A stretch of 64,000 bases of DNA, from positions 62,001-126,000 of the forward strand of contig CAMQYS010000002.1 in NCBI GenBank assembly GCA_947039395.1, in the 5' to 3' direction. The notes beneath the pieces were generated by a model. The model saw nothing but the letters and a program-made list of their open reading frames with translations. It did no database searches and was not told the origin of the DNA. Below are positions 16,683 through 26,700 of this stretch, one piece after another; the first letter of the stretch is position 1, and every line of letters begins with the position of its first letter. The position numbers were made by a program, and so were the translations under genes. This DNA is from an uncultured Deferribacteraceae bacterium. Its GTDB lineage: Bacteria; Chrysiogenota; Deferribacteres; Deferribacterales; Mucispirillaceae.

Positions 16683-18807
16683 TTATCCTACCTAGTAACT
16701 CTGCCTTATTTAATGGTTTCTGAACAAAACAATTCATTCCAGATGCGATCATCTTCTTTCTATCCATAGGCTCAACTCGTGATGACATACCGATAATAGG
16801 AATTTCAATACCTTTCTCCCTTATCGCTGAACACAGCTTAAAGCCATCCATATCTGGCATCATTATATCTGTTAAAAGAATATCACAACAATTATTTGAG
16901 TCTACTAACGTAGATATCGCATCTTTTGCCGATGAAACCTCAACTATAGTAAATAAACCTAATGAACCTATAACTTTTCTTGTGATTTTTCTATCAGTTG
17001 GTGAATCATCACATATAAGAACTGTTGCACGATGATCTTTCTTAGAACCTGATAGCTCCTGATCTAATTTATCTTTATTTTTACTCTTTGTACTACGTCT
17101 AGGCATCAGCTGTGCTAACTCCATAGTACCAGCTACATCTATTATCAATCTTACTCGTCCATCACCAGTAATAGTTGCACCAGCAATTCCTGAATTACCT
17201 GTAATATACTCTCCTAAAGATTTTATAACAATCTCTTCTTGTCCGATTAAGTTGTTCACTATAAAGCCTAACTGTTTCTCCGCTAAACCAACAATAACAA
17301 CATATACTTCATTATTATCAACTTCATCTAATCCAAACGTTCTATCTATCCTTACAAGAGATAAAACTCTATCACGTAATTTCAATACCTCTCTACCTTC
17401 AAATGAGTGAACCTCATCAATAGAGACCCTAACCGTTTCAACAACCGAAGCTAAAGGTATTGCAAATACTTCTTCTGATACTTCAACTAATAATGCTTGG
17501 ATAATAGCCAATGTTAACGGTAACTTAAGATAAAATGTACTACCTTGATCTATCTCACTTTTAATAGTTATTATACCGTTCAACTTCTCAACATTTGTAC
17601 GTACAACATCCATTCCAACGCCACGCCCAGAAATATTTGTTACCTTCTCTGTAGTAGAAAACCCTGGTCTAAATATTATAGCGTATGCTTGCTCATCTGT
17701 AAGACTTAATGCCTCATCTTGAGTCATTATACCCTTTTCTATAGCTTTATTTTTAAGCTTCTCTGGATCCATTCCAGCACCATCATCTTTTATCTCAATA
17801 ACAATATGGTTTCCTTCATGATACGCCTTTAACTCTACTGTACCCTTTTCAGGTTTACCTTTTGCTAAACGTACATCTGGCATTTCACAACCATGATCAC
17901 AAGAGTTACGAATAAGGTGAATTAATGGATCTCCTATCTCCTCTACTACAGATTTATCAAGCTCCGTTTCCTCTCCAGTTATAACAAGCTCTATATCCTT
18001 TCCGCTGTCTCTTGACAAATCTCTTACCATACGCGGAAATTTACTAAAAACTTTACCTATTGGAATCATTCTTGTTTTCATAACTGCAAGCTGTAGTTCA
18101 GTAGTATTCATTCCTATTTGAGATGTTGTTTCTAATAATTGTTCTATTAAATACTCATTTTCAAACTTGCTATCTAAATCGTTCGATAATTGAGATAATC
18201 TATTTCTTGATAATACAAGCTCACCAACAAGATTAAGAAGTGCATCAAGTCTTGATACATCAACTCTTATTGTCTGCTCTTGTTGAGGTATTGCACCTTG
18301 TTTCTGTGTGTTGCTCACAGGAGCAACTGATTGCTTTGCAGCAACTGTAGCCGTTGGGGTCGCTTGTGCAGAACCTGATGAGGTAATCTCTTTAGGACGG
18401 GCTGACACACTACTTGTATCTCCACCAAGATTAATATCCTTCAATCGTTGAACAGTATTCTCTATATCAACTGTATTTTCACCTGTTTTAATCTCTTCTA
18501 TAAGCTCTTTTGTAGAATCAACAAACTCAAGAAGAACATCCATAACTAACTGTGTCACAATCATATCGCCTTTTCTAAGCTTATTTAAAACTTCTTCAGC
18601 ATTATGTGTCAACAATGTAAGCTTATCAAAACCTAGAAATGATGATGAGCCTTTCATAGTGTGTGCACCACGAAATATCTTATTTAAAAGATCAAGATCA
18701 TTCTGTCTATGTTCTAGCTCAACTAAATCATGATCTAACGAATCAACAATCTCAGATGTCTCTACTAAAAAATCACCTATCAGTTCTTCAATCTCATTAT
18801 TATCCAT
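16651..18807 (-). CDS. cheA: Chemotaxis histidine kinase CheA fused to a C-terminal receiver domain
   Basis: Central kinase of chemotaxis; it autophosphorylates and passes phosphate to CheY and CheB. In the 718-residue protein the HPt domain comes first, with the phospho-His at about 49 (GAHTMKGSSSF). A linker is followed by the dimerisation domain (about 180-245). The ATPase domain has the N box LIRNSCDHG, DDGAGMD, and GRGVGMDVV (about 250-430), and the CheW-like domain spans about 430-560. A complete receiver domain follows at about 590-715, with ICDDS, the phospho-Asp in LLTDIMMPD, and the Lys in FVQKPL. The attached receiver may act as a phosphate sink. It sits directly after the CheZ-like gene. 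Confidence 0.95.
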   Translation of the reverse strand: MDNNEIEELIGDFLVETSEIVDSLDHDLVELEHRQNDLDLLNKIFRGAHTMKGSSSFLGFDKLTLLTHNAEEVLNKLRKGDMIVTQLVMDVLLEFVDSTKELIEEIKTGENTVDIENTVQRLKDINLGGDTSSVSARPKEITSSGSAQATPTATVAAKQSVAPVSNTQKQGAIPQQEQTIRVDVSRLDALLNLVGELVLSRNRLSQLSNDLDSKFENEYLIEQLLETTSQIGMNTTELQLAVMKTRMIPIGKVFSKFPRMVRDLSRDSGKDIELVITGEETELDKSVVEEIGDPLIHLIRNSCDHGCEMPDVRLAKGKPEKGTVELKAYHEGNHIVIEIKDDGAGMDPEKLKNKAIEKGIMTQDEALSLTDEQAYAIIFRPGFSTTEKVTNISGRGVGMDVVRTNVEKLNGIITIKSEIDQGSTFYLKLPLTLAIIQALLVEVSEEVFAIPLASVVETVRVSIDEVHSFEGREVLKLRDRVLSLVRIDRTFGLDEVDNNEVYVVIVGLAEKQLGFIVNNLIGQEEIVIKSLGEYITGNSGIAGATITGDGRVRLIIDVAGTMELAQLMPRRSTKSKNKDKLDQELSGSKKDHRATVLICDDSPTDRKITRKVIGSLGLFTIVEVSSAKDAISTLVDSNNCCDILLTDIMMPDMDGFKLCSAIREKGIEIPIIGMSSRVEPMDRKKMIASGMNCFVQKPLNKAELLGRINELIFDKDSE

Positions 18808-18819
18808 CAGCTATTCACC

Positions 18820-19452
18820 CTAGACTCCAAATTGTTCTAATAATTTATCTATAAGATTTTGATCACTTAAAATCTCTTTATTCTTTTTCATGTTATCAAT
18901 CTTATCTATATCAATAATATTCTCTTTTATACCAAGAGATAAAAGAAGAGAAGATAATCTGTCCTCTAATAAAACAACTATTGATAAACTCTGCTCAATC
19001 TTAGATATACTACTCTCTTTAAACTCTAATGAAGACACCATATCTAAACAGATATCCTCACCCAAAATTAATTTTGAAGATAGCTTATTTAAAATACCCT
19101 CAATTTTGAGAAAATTACCCTTAGATACCTCTGTCTTAACAGTTAAAAACTCTTCCTTCAGTTCATCTATATTAAAATTAATCTTTTCAACTAAAGATAA
19201 TATCTCATTTGAATGTTCTCTCGACTCTGATATAACTTGATCTAAAACATATTCAAACATAGGAATATCACCATATTGAGTGTCAACCTCATAATGTATT
19301 GATTGAATTTTTTTTAATGAATCACTAAAAAATCTAGCTATTTCATAAAATTCACTCTTCGCATCTATCCCACTCTCAACGACATCATATCTGCCTTCTG
19401 TTATATTTCTAGCTATTGATATCAATTCATTCAGATCTCTATAGTTATCCAT
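18820..19452 (-). CDS. CheZ-like CheY-phosphate phosphatase
   Basis: Likely remote CheZ homolog that removes phosphate from CheY. The 210-residue protein is almost all charged helix. Its C-terminus, NLIDKLLEQFGV, resembles the CheY-binding peptide that ends CheZ proteins. Position between cheY (7 bases upstream) and cheA (12 bases downstream) supports this. In the expected active-site helix I read LEFKESSISKIEQS, where the family has FQDxTGQ. The catalytic Asp would be Glu and the Gln would be Ser, so activity may be altered. If it is not CheZ it is an unknown helical chemotaxis protein. Confidence 0.6.
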   Translation of the reverse strand: MDNYRDLNELISIARNITEGRYDVVESGIDAKSEFYEIARFFSDSLKKIQSIHYEVDTQYGDIPMFEYVLDQVISESREHSNEILSLVEKINFNIDELKEEFLTVKTEVSKGNFLKIEGILNKLSSKLILGEDICLDMVSSLEFKESSISKIEQSLSIVVLLEDRLSSLLLSLGIKENIIDIDKIDNMKKNKEILSDQNLIDKLLEQFGV

Positions 19453-19459
19453 AATAAGA

Positions 19460-19840
19460 CTAACTTATATCAAGTAATTTAAAAACTTTCTCTTGCAAAA
19501 TCTCTGGTGTAAATGGTTTTACAACATAATTATTAACACCATTCTTCAATGCTGTTAAAATATCCTCTTTTGCAGCCTCTGTTGTAACCATAAGAATAGG
19601 GATATCAACATATTTAGGATCTAGTCTAAGTGTTTTAACAAACGTTAATCCATCCATCTCTGGCATATTCCAGTCTGTAATGATAATGTCTACCTCATTT
19701 TTAGATAAGACTTCTAACGCTTCTACACCATGCTCCGCTTCCAAAATATTAGAGAAACCTAATTTTTGTAAAGTGTTCTTTATTATCCTACGCATCGTAG
19801 AAGAATCATCTACAGTAATTATTGAATAACTATAAGACAT
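19460..19840 (-). CDS. cheY: Chemotaxis response regulator CheY
   Basis: Single receiver domain that carries the chemotaxis signal to the flagellar switch. The 126 residues have the acidic pair in TVDDSSTM, the phospho-Asp in IITDWNMPEMDG (about 57), the conserved Thr in ILMVTTEA, and the Lys in NYVVKPFTPE. GGAG eight bases upstream supports the ATG. It lies between fliN and the CheZ-like gene, and its target FliM is encoded nearby with an intact N-terminal CheY-binding peptide. Confidence 0.95.
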   Translation of the reverse strand: MSYSYSIITVDDSSTMRRIIKNTLQKLGFSNILEAEHGVEALEVLSKNEVDIIITDWNMPEMDGLTFVKTLRLDPKYVDIPILMVTTEAAKEDILTALKNGVNNYVVKPFTPEILQEKVFKLLDIS

Positions 19841-19936
19841 ATTGTCTATCTCCTATCTAAGATTTTCTTAGTTCTAAATAAAATATCTAATCTATGAACA
19901 ATATAAAATAATATGCAACACTTGACAACATAAAAC

Positions 19937-20809
19937 TTAATCCTTAAGTTTTCTTATTCTCTCCGCTCTACTTATTATCTCTTTTATTCTAAACCCAAAA
20001 TAACCATCAACAATAACAACCTCACCGCGTGCAATTACTTTATCATTGATTGTCAAATCTATCTGTTCATCAACACCCTGCTCTAACTCTACAATATTAC
20101 CCGGACCTAAACCTAAAATATCCTTTAGAAAAAGTTTTGCTGTACCCATTCTAACTGATATAGGAATATCTATATCTAGTAATAAATCTAAATTTAAACT
20201 AGCCTGCTGTGCATTTGGTGTTATCTCACTTGAACCACCTGATGATGTCTCTTTTTTAAGACCTGATACTAAATAACTTTCCAACTCTGCATCAAAAAAC
20301 AATATAAATGATACTGGTTTACCACCTATACTAAACACAAACTCCATTGATATATATTTCTCTCCATCATACCCATCATCTGAACTACTTACAACAACAT
20401 CGGTCACTTTCATAGATACCTGTTGCTTGCTCTCTGATGAAAATGGAACATTTAATGACATCACTAACTGATTAGTAAGTTCTCGCACTGCATCAATTGT
20501 ATCTTCATCTAACTCCTCTTTTGGATCTTCTCCACTACCTAACATAAGATTACTTAACCTTGAAATATCTAAGGTTTTAAATAGCAATCCTAACTGAATT
20601 TCAGAATTCGTCTCTACTGCCTTTATAATCGTTTCGCCTATATAAGAGCTAAAAAGCGTATCAATATCAACGATGTTCATCTCGCTACTATCAAGCTTAA
20701 TCTCCGAAGAAGTTATAGCCTCTAGAGACGATGATAACATCTCTTTACTTATCTCAAATATAGATCCTAGCATCGGTGATGTAGATAAATCAACCGTCTC
20801 TTTCATCAT
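19937..20809 (-). CDS. fliN: Flagellar switch protein FliN/FliY with CheC-like N-terminal region
   Basis: C-ring component of the flagellar motor switch. The C-terminal 80 residues form a typical SpoA/FliN domain (LDIDIPISVRMGTAKLFLKDILGLGPGNIVELE, then VIVDGYFGFRIKEI). At 290 residues it is much longer than ordinary FliN. The N-terminal part (about 20-200) resembles a CheC/FliY domain, with an ELTN stretch near 110 matching the ExxN half of the phosphatase motif. It is therefore FliY-like and might also act on CheY-phosphate. It overlaps fliM by 20 bases. Confidence 0.9.
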   Translation of the reverse strand: MMKETVDLSTSPMLGSIFEISKEMLSSSLEAITSSEIKLDSSEMNIVDIDTLFSSYIGETIIKAVETNSEIQLGLLFKTLDISRLSNLMLGSGEDPKEELDEDTIDAVRELTNQLVMSLNVPFSSESKQQVSMKVTDVVVSSSDDGYDGEKYISMEFVFSIGGKPVSFILFFDAELESYLVSGLKKETSSGGSSEITPNAQQASLNLDLLLDIDIPISVRMGTAKLFLKDILGLGPGNIVELEQGVDEQIDLTINDKVIARGEVVIVDGYFGFRIKEIISRAERIRKLKD

Positions 20810-21806
20810 CTTGCTCCGTTGTTGATCTTGTTATTTTAATCGCCTTACGTATTCCTAAAACACCAAGCGCACCAAAAAACTTATGTTTATTATTAACGTA
20901 AACATTCAATGGACGTTTACTTTTTTTATTCAATATAATTGTATCGTTTGTTTGCAGTTCTAATAACTCTGATACTTTTAACTTTGCTCTACCTATCTCT
21001 ACTTTAAACGGTATTGCTATATTTTCTAATAACTCTAATATTCTAGTCTCATACTCGCCAGATCTACCTTTCTTAGCACCTATTAACCAATCTTGTGATG
21101 ATATCTTATTTAACACTGGTTCTAACATAATAGCTGGAAGACATAAATTAATCATTCCCGTTGCTTCACCAAACTTTACTTCAAAAACAACTAAAACAAT
21201 AACCTCATTCTGTGCAACAATCTGAATAATATGAGGAGAATTTTCAGATAATTCTTTCTTAAATCTAACATTAGGAATAATCTGTTTCCAAACTTCTTCT
21301 AAATCCTTCAATATTAAAGTTATAATTCCATCTATTATGTTAAGCTCTAAATGTGTCAACTCTCTTACATGAAAAAGTGGTAATCCTTGTCCTCCTAATA
21401 ATTTATCCACTATAGGAAAAATTAACGAAGGATTAATCTCTAACACCGCATTACCTTGAAGAGGTATCATTGATACTATATTAAAATTAGTTGGATCAGG
21501 AAGTGACATTAAAAACTCACCATAAGTCATCTGATCAACTGATACTAAAGTTATATCGGTTATAGTTCTTAAAAAGTTTGATAAGTTAGATGAAAAATTT
21601 CTAGCAAACTTATCATGAATATTTCTTATTGAGCGTAACTGATCCTTAGAGACTCTATCAGGTCTTCTAAAATCATAAACCGATATCTTCTTAGGATGAA
21701 AATCGTACGCGCCACCTTCTGATGAAGAATCTCTAGTCTCCTCTGTATCATCTGCAACAGTTGAAAGTAACGCATCAATTTCATCTTGACTTAAAATATC
21801 TGCCAT
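20790..21806 (-). CDS. fliM: Flagellar motor switch protein FliM
   Basis: C-ring protein that binds CheY-phosphate and sets rotation direction. The 338 residues begin with the CheY-binding peptide ILSQDEIDALLS (about 4-15). The middle domain has GQGLPLFHVRELTHLE near 127-142, and the C-terminal SpoA domain is at about 250-325. Length and order are standard. It is the first gene after a 190-base gap downstream of cheB and is followed by overlapping fliN. Confidence 0.96.
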   Translation of the reverse strand: MADILSQDEIDALLSTVADDTEETRDSSSEGGAYDFHPKKISVYDFRRPDRVSKDQLRSIRNIHDKFARNFSSNLSNFLRTITDITLVSVDQMTYGEFLMSLPDPTNFNIVSMIPLQGNAVLEINPSLIFPIVDKLLGGQGLPLFHVRELTHLELNIIDGIITLILKDLEEVWKQIIPNVRFKKELSENSPHIIQIVAQNEVIVLVVFEVKFGEATGMINLCLPAIMLEPVLNKISSQDWLIGAKKGRSGEYETRILELLENIAIPFKVEIGRAKLKVSELLELQTNDTIILNKKSKRPLNVYVNNKHKFFGALGVLGIRKAIKITRSTTEQDDERDG

Positions 21807-21996
21807 TAGTTAAAATCTACCATAAACTCATTATAAAACATTATACACTCATTAAGCAATATATATTATACTATTAGTAAAATTATTTAATTGTTACTTA
21901 CTGCAAAAATAATTACAAATACTAAAAACTACCTTAATTATCGCTTATAATTAAAAGCAATTACAATAATAATCTTATCTTATAAAATTATCTATA

Positions 21997-23100
21997 TTAT
22001 CCCTTACAATGAAAAACAATCCTAGATGCAATCTCATCTAGAGTAACGATCTCATCTGCAATACCCTCTTTTATTACCGATCTAGGCATACCATATACTA
22101 CACAACTAGCTTCATCTTGTGCTATAACTAAACCGTTTGACGCTTTAAGCTCTTTCAATCCTTTTGCACCATCTGAACCCATACCAGTCATAATAACACC
22201 CATACAACTTGCTCCATAAATTCCTACAAGTGATGATACCATAACATCTACTGATGGAATATTAAAAAGTGTTGATGGTTCAGGAGATAACTCAATATAA
22301 ACATTGTTAGAAACTTTTACAAACTTAAGATGCACTCCACCTCTTGCTATATACACAACATTAGGTTCTAATTTCATCTTATCTGCACACTCAACAACTT
22401 TTAACTTAGAAGATGTATCTAAATGCTTCGCTAAACTCGTTGTAAACTCTGCAGGCATATGCTGTGTAATAACAACTGGTACACCTAAATTTTCTGGTAA
22501 AAAAGGAATAACTCGCTGTAATGATTGAGGACCACCAGTTGAAACACCTATTGCAACTATCTTCTTATTTAATGATTTAGAAACAACTACGCGCTTATTG
22601 CCATCTACTGTAGCAGGCTCTTTCTGTGCTATCGGACTAACTTTATCTGTAACCTTAGAAGATCTTGTGGTCATCATTAAACGAACTAAAGCCGCTTTAT
22701 TACTACCAAACCGTTTTAGCTTTTTAAGAAACTCTGTAGCCACACCGCTAGAACCATTAATATCGTCATTAAGCATCTGCTTAGGAACAAAATCTACCGC
22801 ACCTAAACTTAATGCTTTTATCGTCGCCTCTGCACCATCATGTGTAAGCGAACTCACCATGATAATCGGAGTAGGTTTCTCTTTCATTATTATGTCAAGC
22901 GCAGTAAGTCCACTCATTTTAGGCATCTCTATATCCATTGTGATAACATCTGGAGAGAGTTCCTTCGCAAACCTTACAGCTTCTTCACCGTTACGCGCCG
23001 TACCAACTAATTCTAATTCTGAATCTTGTCTTATAATTGACTCTATTATGCGACGCATTACAAATGAGTCATCAACAACTAATACTTTAATCTTATTCAT
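21997..23100 (-). CDS. cheB: Chemotaxis protein-glutamate methylesterase CheB
   Basis: Removes receptor methyl groups and deamidates glutamines; activated by CheA. In its 367 residues the receiver domain is at 1-125 (VVDDS; phospho-Asp in VITMDIEMP near 56; VPKQ). The methylesterase domain runs from about 180 to the end, with the catalytic Ser in GVSTGGPQ, His in ITQHMPAEF and Asp in GMGSDGAKGL. It overlaps fliA by eight bases and so belongs to the flagellar operon, apart from cheR at 11117. Confidence 0.96.
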   Translation of the reverse strand: MNKIKVLVVDDSFVMRRIIESIIRQDSELELVGTARNGEEAVRFAKELSPDVITMDIEMPKMSGLTALDIIMKEKPTPIIMVSSLTHDGAEATIKALSLGAVDFVPKQMLNDDINGSSGVATEFLKKLKRFGSNKAALVRLMMTTRSSKVTDKVSPIAQKEPATVDGNKRVVVSKSLNKKIVAIGVSTGGPQSLQRVIPFLPENLGVPVVITQHMPAEFTTSLAKHLDTSSKLKVVECADKMKLEPNVVYIARGGVHLKFVKVSNNVYIELSPEPSTLFNIPSVDVMVSSLVGIYGASCMGVIMTGMGSDGAKGLKELKASNGLVIAQDEASCVVYGMPRSVIKEGIADEIVTLDEIASRIVFHCKG

Positions 23101-23827
23101 AAAGACTTCTCAATCTCCTTTTAAGCTTTGATATAGCTTGAGTATGTATCTGAGATATCCTAGACTCTGTTATTCCAATAATCCCCGCTACCTCTTTCAT
23201 CGTCAAGTCTTCAAAATAGTATAAAGAAACAACCATTTTTTCTTTTTCAGAAAGAGAGTCTATCTCACTACTTAAATGCTCAACAAGTTTCGCCTTTAAC
23301 AACTCATCCTCTGGAGAAAGAGTTGCGCTATCTATAAAGTCTATTAAATTACTATCATCATTACCAACAGTATCATTTAATGATAACACTTTATCTGTTT
23401 CTTGTAAATCAAGCAATCTATAAACTGTTTCTTCACTAAATTCTGTATGCTCAACAAGCTCTGAAACTAAAGGCTTACGTCCTAACTTACTAGCAAGAGC
23501 AACACTTATTTTCTCTAACTGCTTGATATTTGTTCTTATATGTCTTGGAAGCGTATCTAAACTGCGTAATGCATCAACTATCGAACCTCTTATTCTTAAC
23601 TCTGCAAATGTAGAAAATGAAACATTGCGTGACTTATCAAAACGTTCTAGACACTCTATTAACCCCATTGATGCTGCCGAATATAGATCATCGCCATCAA
23701 CAGACTCTGGTAAAGTGCCTTTTGCTTTCATTACCCACAACTTCATCTTAGGAAGATAATCTTTAACTATCTTAGCTTTCTCTTCTTCTGAAAGAGGTTG
23801 CAACACCACTGGAGTCTCTCTACTCAT
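23093..23827 (-). CDS. fliA: Flagellar sigma factor FliA (sigma28)
   Basis: RNA polymerase sigma factor for late flagellar genes. The protein of about 244 residues has region 2 (DDLYSAASMGLIECLERFD, FSTFAELRIRGSIVDALR), region 3, and region 4 (LSEKEKMVVSLYYFEDLTMKEVAGIIGITESRISQ). The ATG at 23827 is preferred: GGAAA lies six bases upstream, and it overlaps the preceding stop as ATGA. The longer frame needs a TTG at 23839. Confidence 0.95.
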   Translation of the reverse strand: MSRETPVVLQPLSEEEKAKIVKDYLPKMKLWVMKAKGTLPESVDGDDLYSAASMGLIECLERFDKSRNVSFSTFAELRIRGSIVDALRSLDTLPRHIRTNIKQLEKISVALASKLGRKPLVSELVEHTEFSEETVYRLLDLQETDKVLSLNDTVGNDDSNLIDFIDSATLSPEDELLKAKLVEHLSSEIDSLSEKEKMVVSLYYFEDLTMKEVAGIIGITESRISQIHTQAISKLKRRLRSLYE

Positions 23828-24030
23828 AATATTTTCCAATAATTTCTAAACATCTTTATAATATTGCCCGTAAGTGTTTTTAATACATAGTAAGAAATAA
23901 AAAATACTGCTAAATCCTTAAATATATATATATACTCCAATTCTTCTAAAAATAAAAGCTTGAAAAACATTGAGGCAAATAACAACGTTGTTGAAAAAAG
24001 TAGTGGAACATATTTTAGCGCAGTTATCAT
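23824..24030 (-). CDS. Small two-helix membrane protein between flhG and fliA
   Basis: Function unknown. The 68 residues are mostly hydrophobic, with two predicted membrane helices (about 7-27 and 35-55). Its start overlaps the flhG stop and its own stop overlaps the fliA start, both as ATGA, so it is translationally coupled on both sides. That tight packing is the main reason to accept it as a gene. Confidence 0.6.
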   Translation of the reverse strand: MITALKYVPLLFSTTLLFASMFFKLLFLEELEYIYIFKDLAVFFISYYVLKTLTGNIIKMFRNYWKIL

Positions 24031-24872
24031 TTAAATACACTCTTAAATAATTTATATACCTTCTCATTTGTCTTCTTCACTGACGGTAAACCGATAAACG
24101 ATCTTACACAATTTTCTATATCTCTTGAATAAAATGAGTTCGAATCTAATACCGATACAGGTTTCTGTAACCTAACAGCCTTCCTAACTAATTTATCCTC
24201 ACGAATATGATTTAAAAGTTGTAAATCTATCGACAAAAACCTACTCACTACTGTTTTAAGGTTATTATAAGTTATATCCGCACTCTTTATATCGTCTACT
24301 TTATTAAAAACAATATACATTTTACTTATATTATACAACTTACTAACAATCTTCATAAATGCATACGCATCTGTAATCGCAGTAGGCTCTGGGTTTGTTA
24401 CAACTATTATAGAATCTGCTATAGATGAAAAACGTGTAACTGCATCCGATATACCAGCACCTGTATCAAAAATCACATAATCATATCTACTATCTAATAC
24501 TAAAAATATATTAAAGATCTTCTCAAACTCTGCATCCGTTAAGGTTGTTAACTCCATGAAACCTGTTGATGCTGGAAGAATATCAAACCCGTAAACATCT
24601 TTCTTGATTATTTCATCTATTGTAGCCTTATCGTCTATATACTTCTTTATCGTAGCAGATACTGTAACTGATAACATTATATCTATATTTGCTAACCCTA
24701 AATCCGCATCAAAAAGTAATACTCGCTTGCCTAAGTTTGCAAGATGATACGCTAGGTTAACTGAAAAATTACTCTTGCCAACACCACCCTTACCACTTGA
24801 AACCGTCACATAATGAGCATTTCTATTAGCTTCCCACGCGTGCTTTCTCAAATTAAATGCTTGATCTGCCAT
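24027..24872 (-). CDS. flhG: FlhG (FleN/YlxH) MinD-type ATPase, flagellar number regulator
   Basis: ParA/MinD-family ATPase that works with FlhF to set flagellar position and number. It has the deviant Walker A motif SSGKGGVGKSN (about 25-35), FDADLGLANIDI, and the FDTGAGISD stretch. The N-terminal ADQAFNLRK is the FlhF-stimulating DQAxxLR peptide. The true start is the ATG at 24872, five bases after GAGGG; the longer frame would begin at TTG in front of that site. Gives 281 residues. It follows flhF, as in other polarly flagellated bacteria. Confidence 0.94.
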   Translation of the reverse strand: MADQAFNLRKHAWEANRNAHYVTVSSGKGGVGKSNFSVNLAYHLANLGKRVLLFDADLGLANIDIMLSVTVSATIKKYIDDKATIDEIIKKDVYGFDILPASTGFMELTTLTDAEFEKIFNIFLVLDSRYDYVIFDTGAGISDAVTRFSSIADSIIVVTNPEPTAITDAYAFMKIVSKLYNISKMYIVFNKVDDIKSADITYNNLKTVVSRFLSIDLQLLNHIREDKLVRKAVRLQKPVSVLDSNSFYSRDIENCVRSFIGLPSVKKTNEKVYKLFKSVFK

Positions 24873-24932
24873 ATAAACCCTCAATTATTATTGCTAACTA
24901 CATACCTTAAGTTGTATGCTAGAAAATCACCC

Positions 24933-26504
24933 TCATGATAATCTCTTATCATTCCATAAAGACGGGATCTCTTGTAACACCTTTCTAGCAATTCTTTTGC
25001 CATTAGGAATTTCAATATCATCTGGAACATTCTGACCTGTACCTAATAGAAGAATCGGTAACTTACGTTTTATAGAAACATTTAATAACGTTCCGAAATA
25101 TCTTGTCTCATCTAGCTTTGTAAATATAAGATACTCTGGGTTTAATATAGAGTATCGTTCAACCGTATCACCTAATTCAGAGTGATTTGATGATAACGAT
25201 AACAGTAGAACAACTAACATATCATCACTTATTTTTGTAAAAGTTTTAATCGCATTTAACTCTTGCGAATCGAACTGACTTCTACCCATGCTATCAATAA
25301 GTATATGGTCGTACTCCTTACTATTTAAATCTCTTATAAGCGACTTAAGTCCTGATGGAGTCGATGCTGTAAATAAAGGAATATTAACAATATCGGCGTA
25401 TGTGCTTAACTGCTCTATTGCACCTATACGATAATTATCTATCGTAATAAGTGCGACATTTTTATTCTGTTCAAGTTTTAGTTTAGCAGCAAGTTTTGCA
25501 ACAGTAGTCGTTTTTCCAACGCCTGTTGGACCAACAAATATTGTTACTTTATTTTTAAGTTTTTCAAAACAATCTATCTCTATCGGAATCATTTTTGATA
25601 ACGACTCCATAACAATATTCTTCAACTGAATATTTGAAAGATTATCTGACATCAACTTTTCAATATCTTTTAAAAATCTATACGATATAACATCATCAAC
25701 ACCACTTTTACATAATATCAAATGTATCTCTTTTAACCTGCTTGGTAGATCAACTGATACACCAGGACCTACATTAAATCTAATATCAGATACCTGTCTT
25801 TTTATATCAGATATATCTTGAAGAATAATAGATAATTTCTCTGGAGTTAAAGCACTAGTTGTATCTGATGAATACTCTTTTTTCTTACTCTCAATAACCT
25901 CTTCTAACGGTTTACGCTCAACACGTTCTGATGAGTTAAAACCATTTGCCTGTTGACGATAGCTCCTATACGAACTAGATGAGTCTGCTTCAACATTATA
26001 GTTATTTATAGGTTGAATAGTTGATGTACTATGTTCTGATAGATCCCTAAGAATATCATCAACACCGTAACCATCTAGATCATCTTCGTTATCTATACTA
26101 TTATTCATAGAGGGAGATAAAACTCTTTTAGATGTTAAGCTCTCATACGGATTCCCACCAACAGTATAATCAATACGCTTGAGCGGTGGATATAACATAT
26201 CTTCATCATCTGATGATAGTATATCAATCGTGCTAGAATCAGAGTATGAAGTAGTATCAATAGATTTGCTACTATTTATTTTCTTTGAGCCTTTACCTTG
26301 TGACACAAATTTCTTCCCTTTATTGTCATTTTCATCGTAATCAACAGCTGCTGTAACCTCTAGTACTGGTGAGCTAAAAATACCTAAACCATTATTTTTA
26401 ACAACTTTTTTCGTCGTTAAAATAACCGCATCAGGACCTAGATCATCTTTTATGATCTTCATCGCTTCTTTCATATTTTTTGCTTCATACTTCTTTATCT
26501 TCAT
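24933..26504 (-). CDS. flhF: FlhF, SRP-type GTPase for flagellar placement
   Basis: Signal-recognition-particle-like GTPase that marks the site of flagellar assembly. The protein begins with the typical MKIKKYEAKNMKEAMKIIK stretch, so the Met at 26504 is preferred to the one at 26522. A long, poorly conserved Ser/Asp-rich B domain (about 60-225) is followed by the N and G domains (about 225-523). The G domain has FVGPTGVGKTTTVAKLAAKL, TIDNYRIGAIEQL, the DSMGRS G3-type stretch and FTKLDE. It sits between flhA and flhG. Confidence 0.95.
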   Translation of the reverse strand: MKIKKYEAKNMKEAMKIIKDDLGPDAVILTTKKVVKNNGLGIFSSPVLEVTAAVDYDENDNKGKKFVSQGKGSKKINSSKSIDTTSYSDSSTIDILSSDDEDMLYPPLKRIDYTVGGNPYESLTSKRVLSPSMNNSIDNEDDLDGYGVDDILRDLSEHSTSTIQPINNYNVEADSSSSYRSYRQQANGFNSSERVERKPLEEVIESKKKEYSSDTTSALTPEKLSIILQDISDIKRQVSDIRFNVGPGVSVDLPSRLKEIHLILCKSGVDDVISYRFLKDIEKLMSDNLSNIQLKNIVMESLSKMIPIEIDCFEKLKNKVTIFVGPTGVGKTTTVAKLAAKLKLEQNKNVALITIDNYRIGAIEQLSTYADIVNIPLFTASTPSGLKSLIRDLNSKEYDHILIDSMGRSQFDSQELNAIKTFTKISDDMLVVLLLSLSSNHSELGDTVERYSILNPEYLIFTKLDETRYFGTLLNVSIKRKLPILLLGTGQNVPDDIEIPNGKRIARKVLQEIPSLWNDKRLS

Positions 26505-26700
26505 GTTAGATACTGTCCCCATTGATTAAAACAAACATAAAATATTAGTAAATTCATAACTATCAATAGTATGAAAACATACATACGATTACTTTTCATT
26601 ATAATTATATTACTCTATAATTGCAAGCAAATTAGATCAAAATAACAATATTTATAACTATTGTTATAAATTAACTATATATATACCATATCTTAAATAA

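Noticed and set aside
26642-26667. Nine-base inverted repeat (ATAACAATA) between flhF and flhA as a terminator
   Set aside because: It has only one G-C pair and no T run; in such AT-rich DNA this is expected by chance, and the genes are probably one operon.
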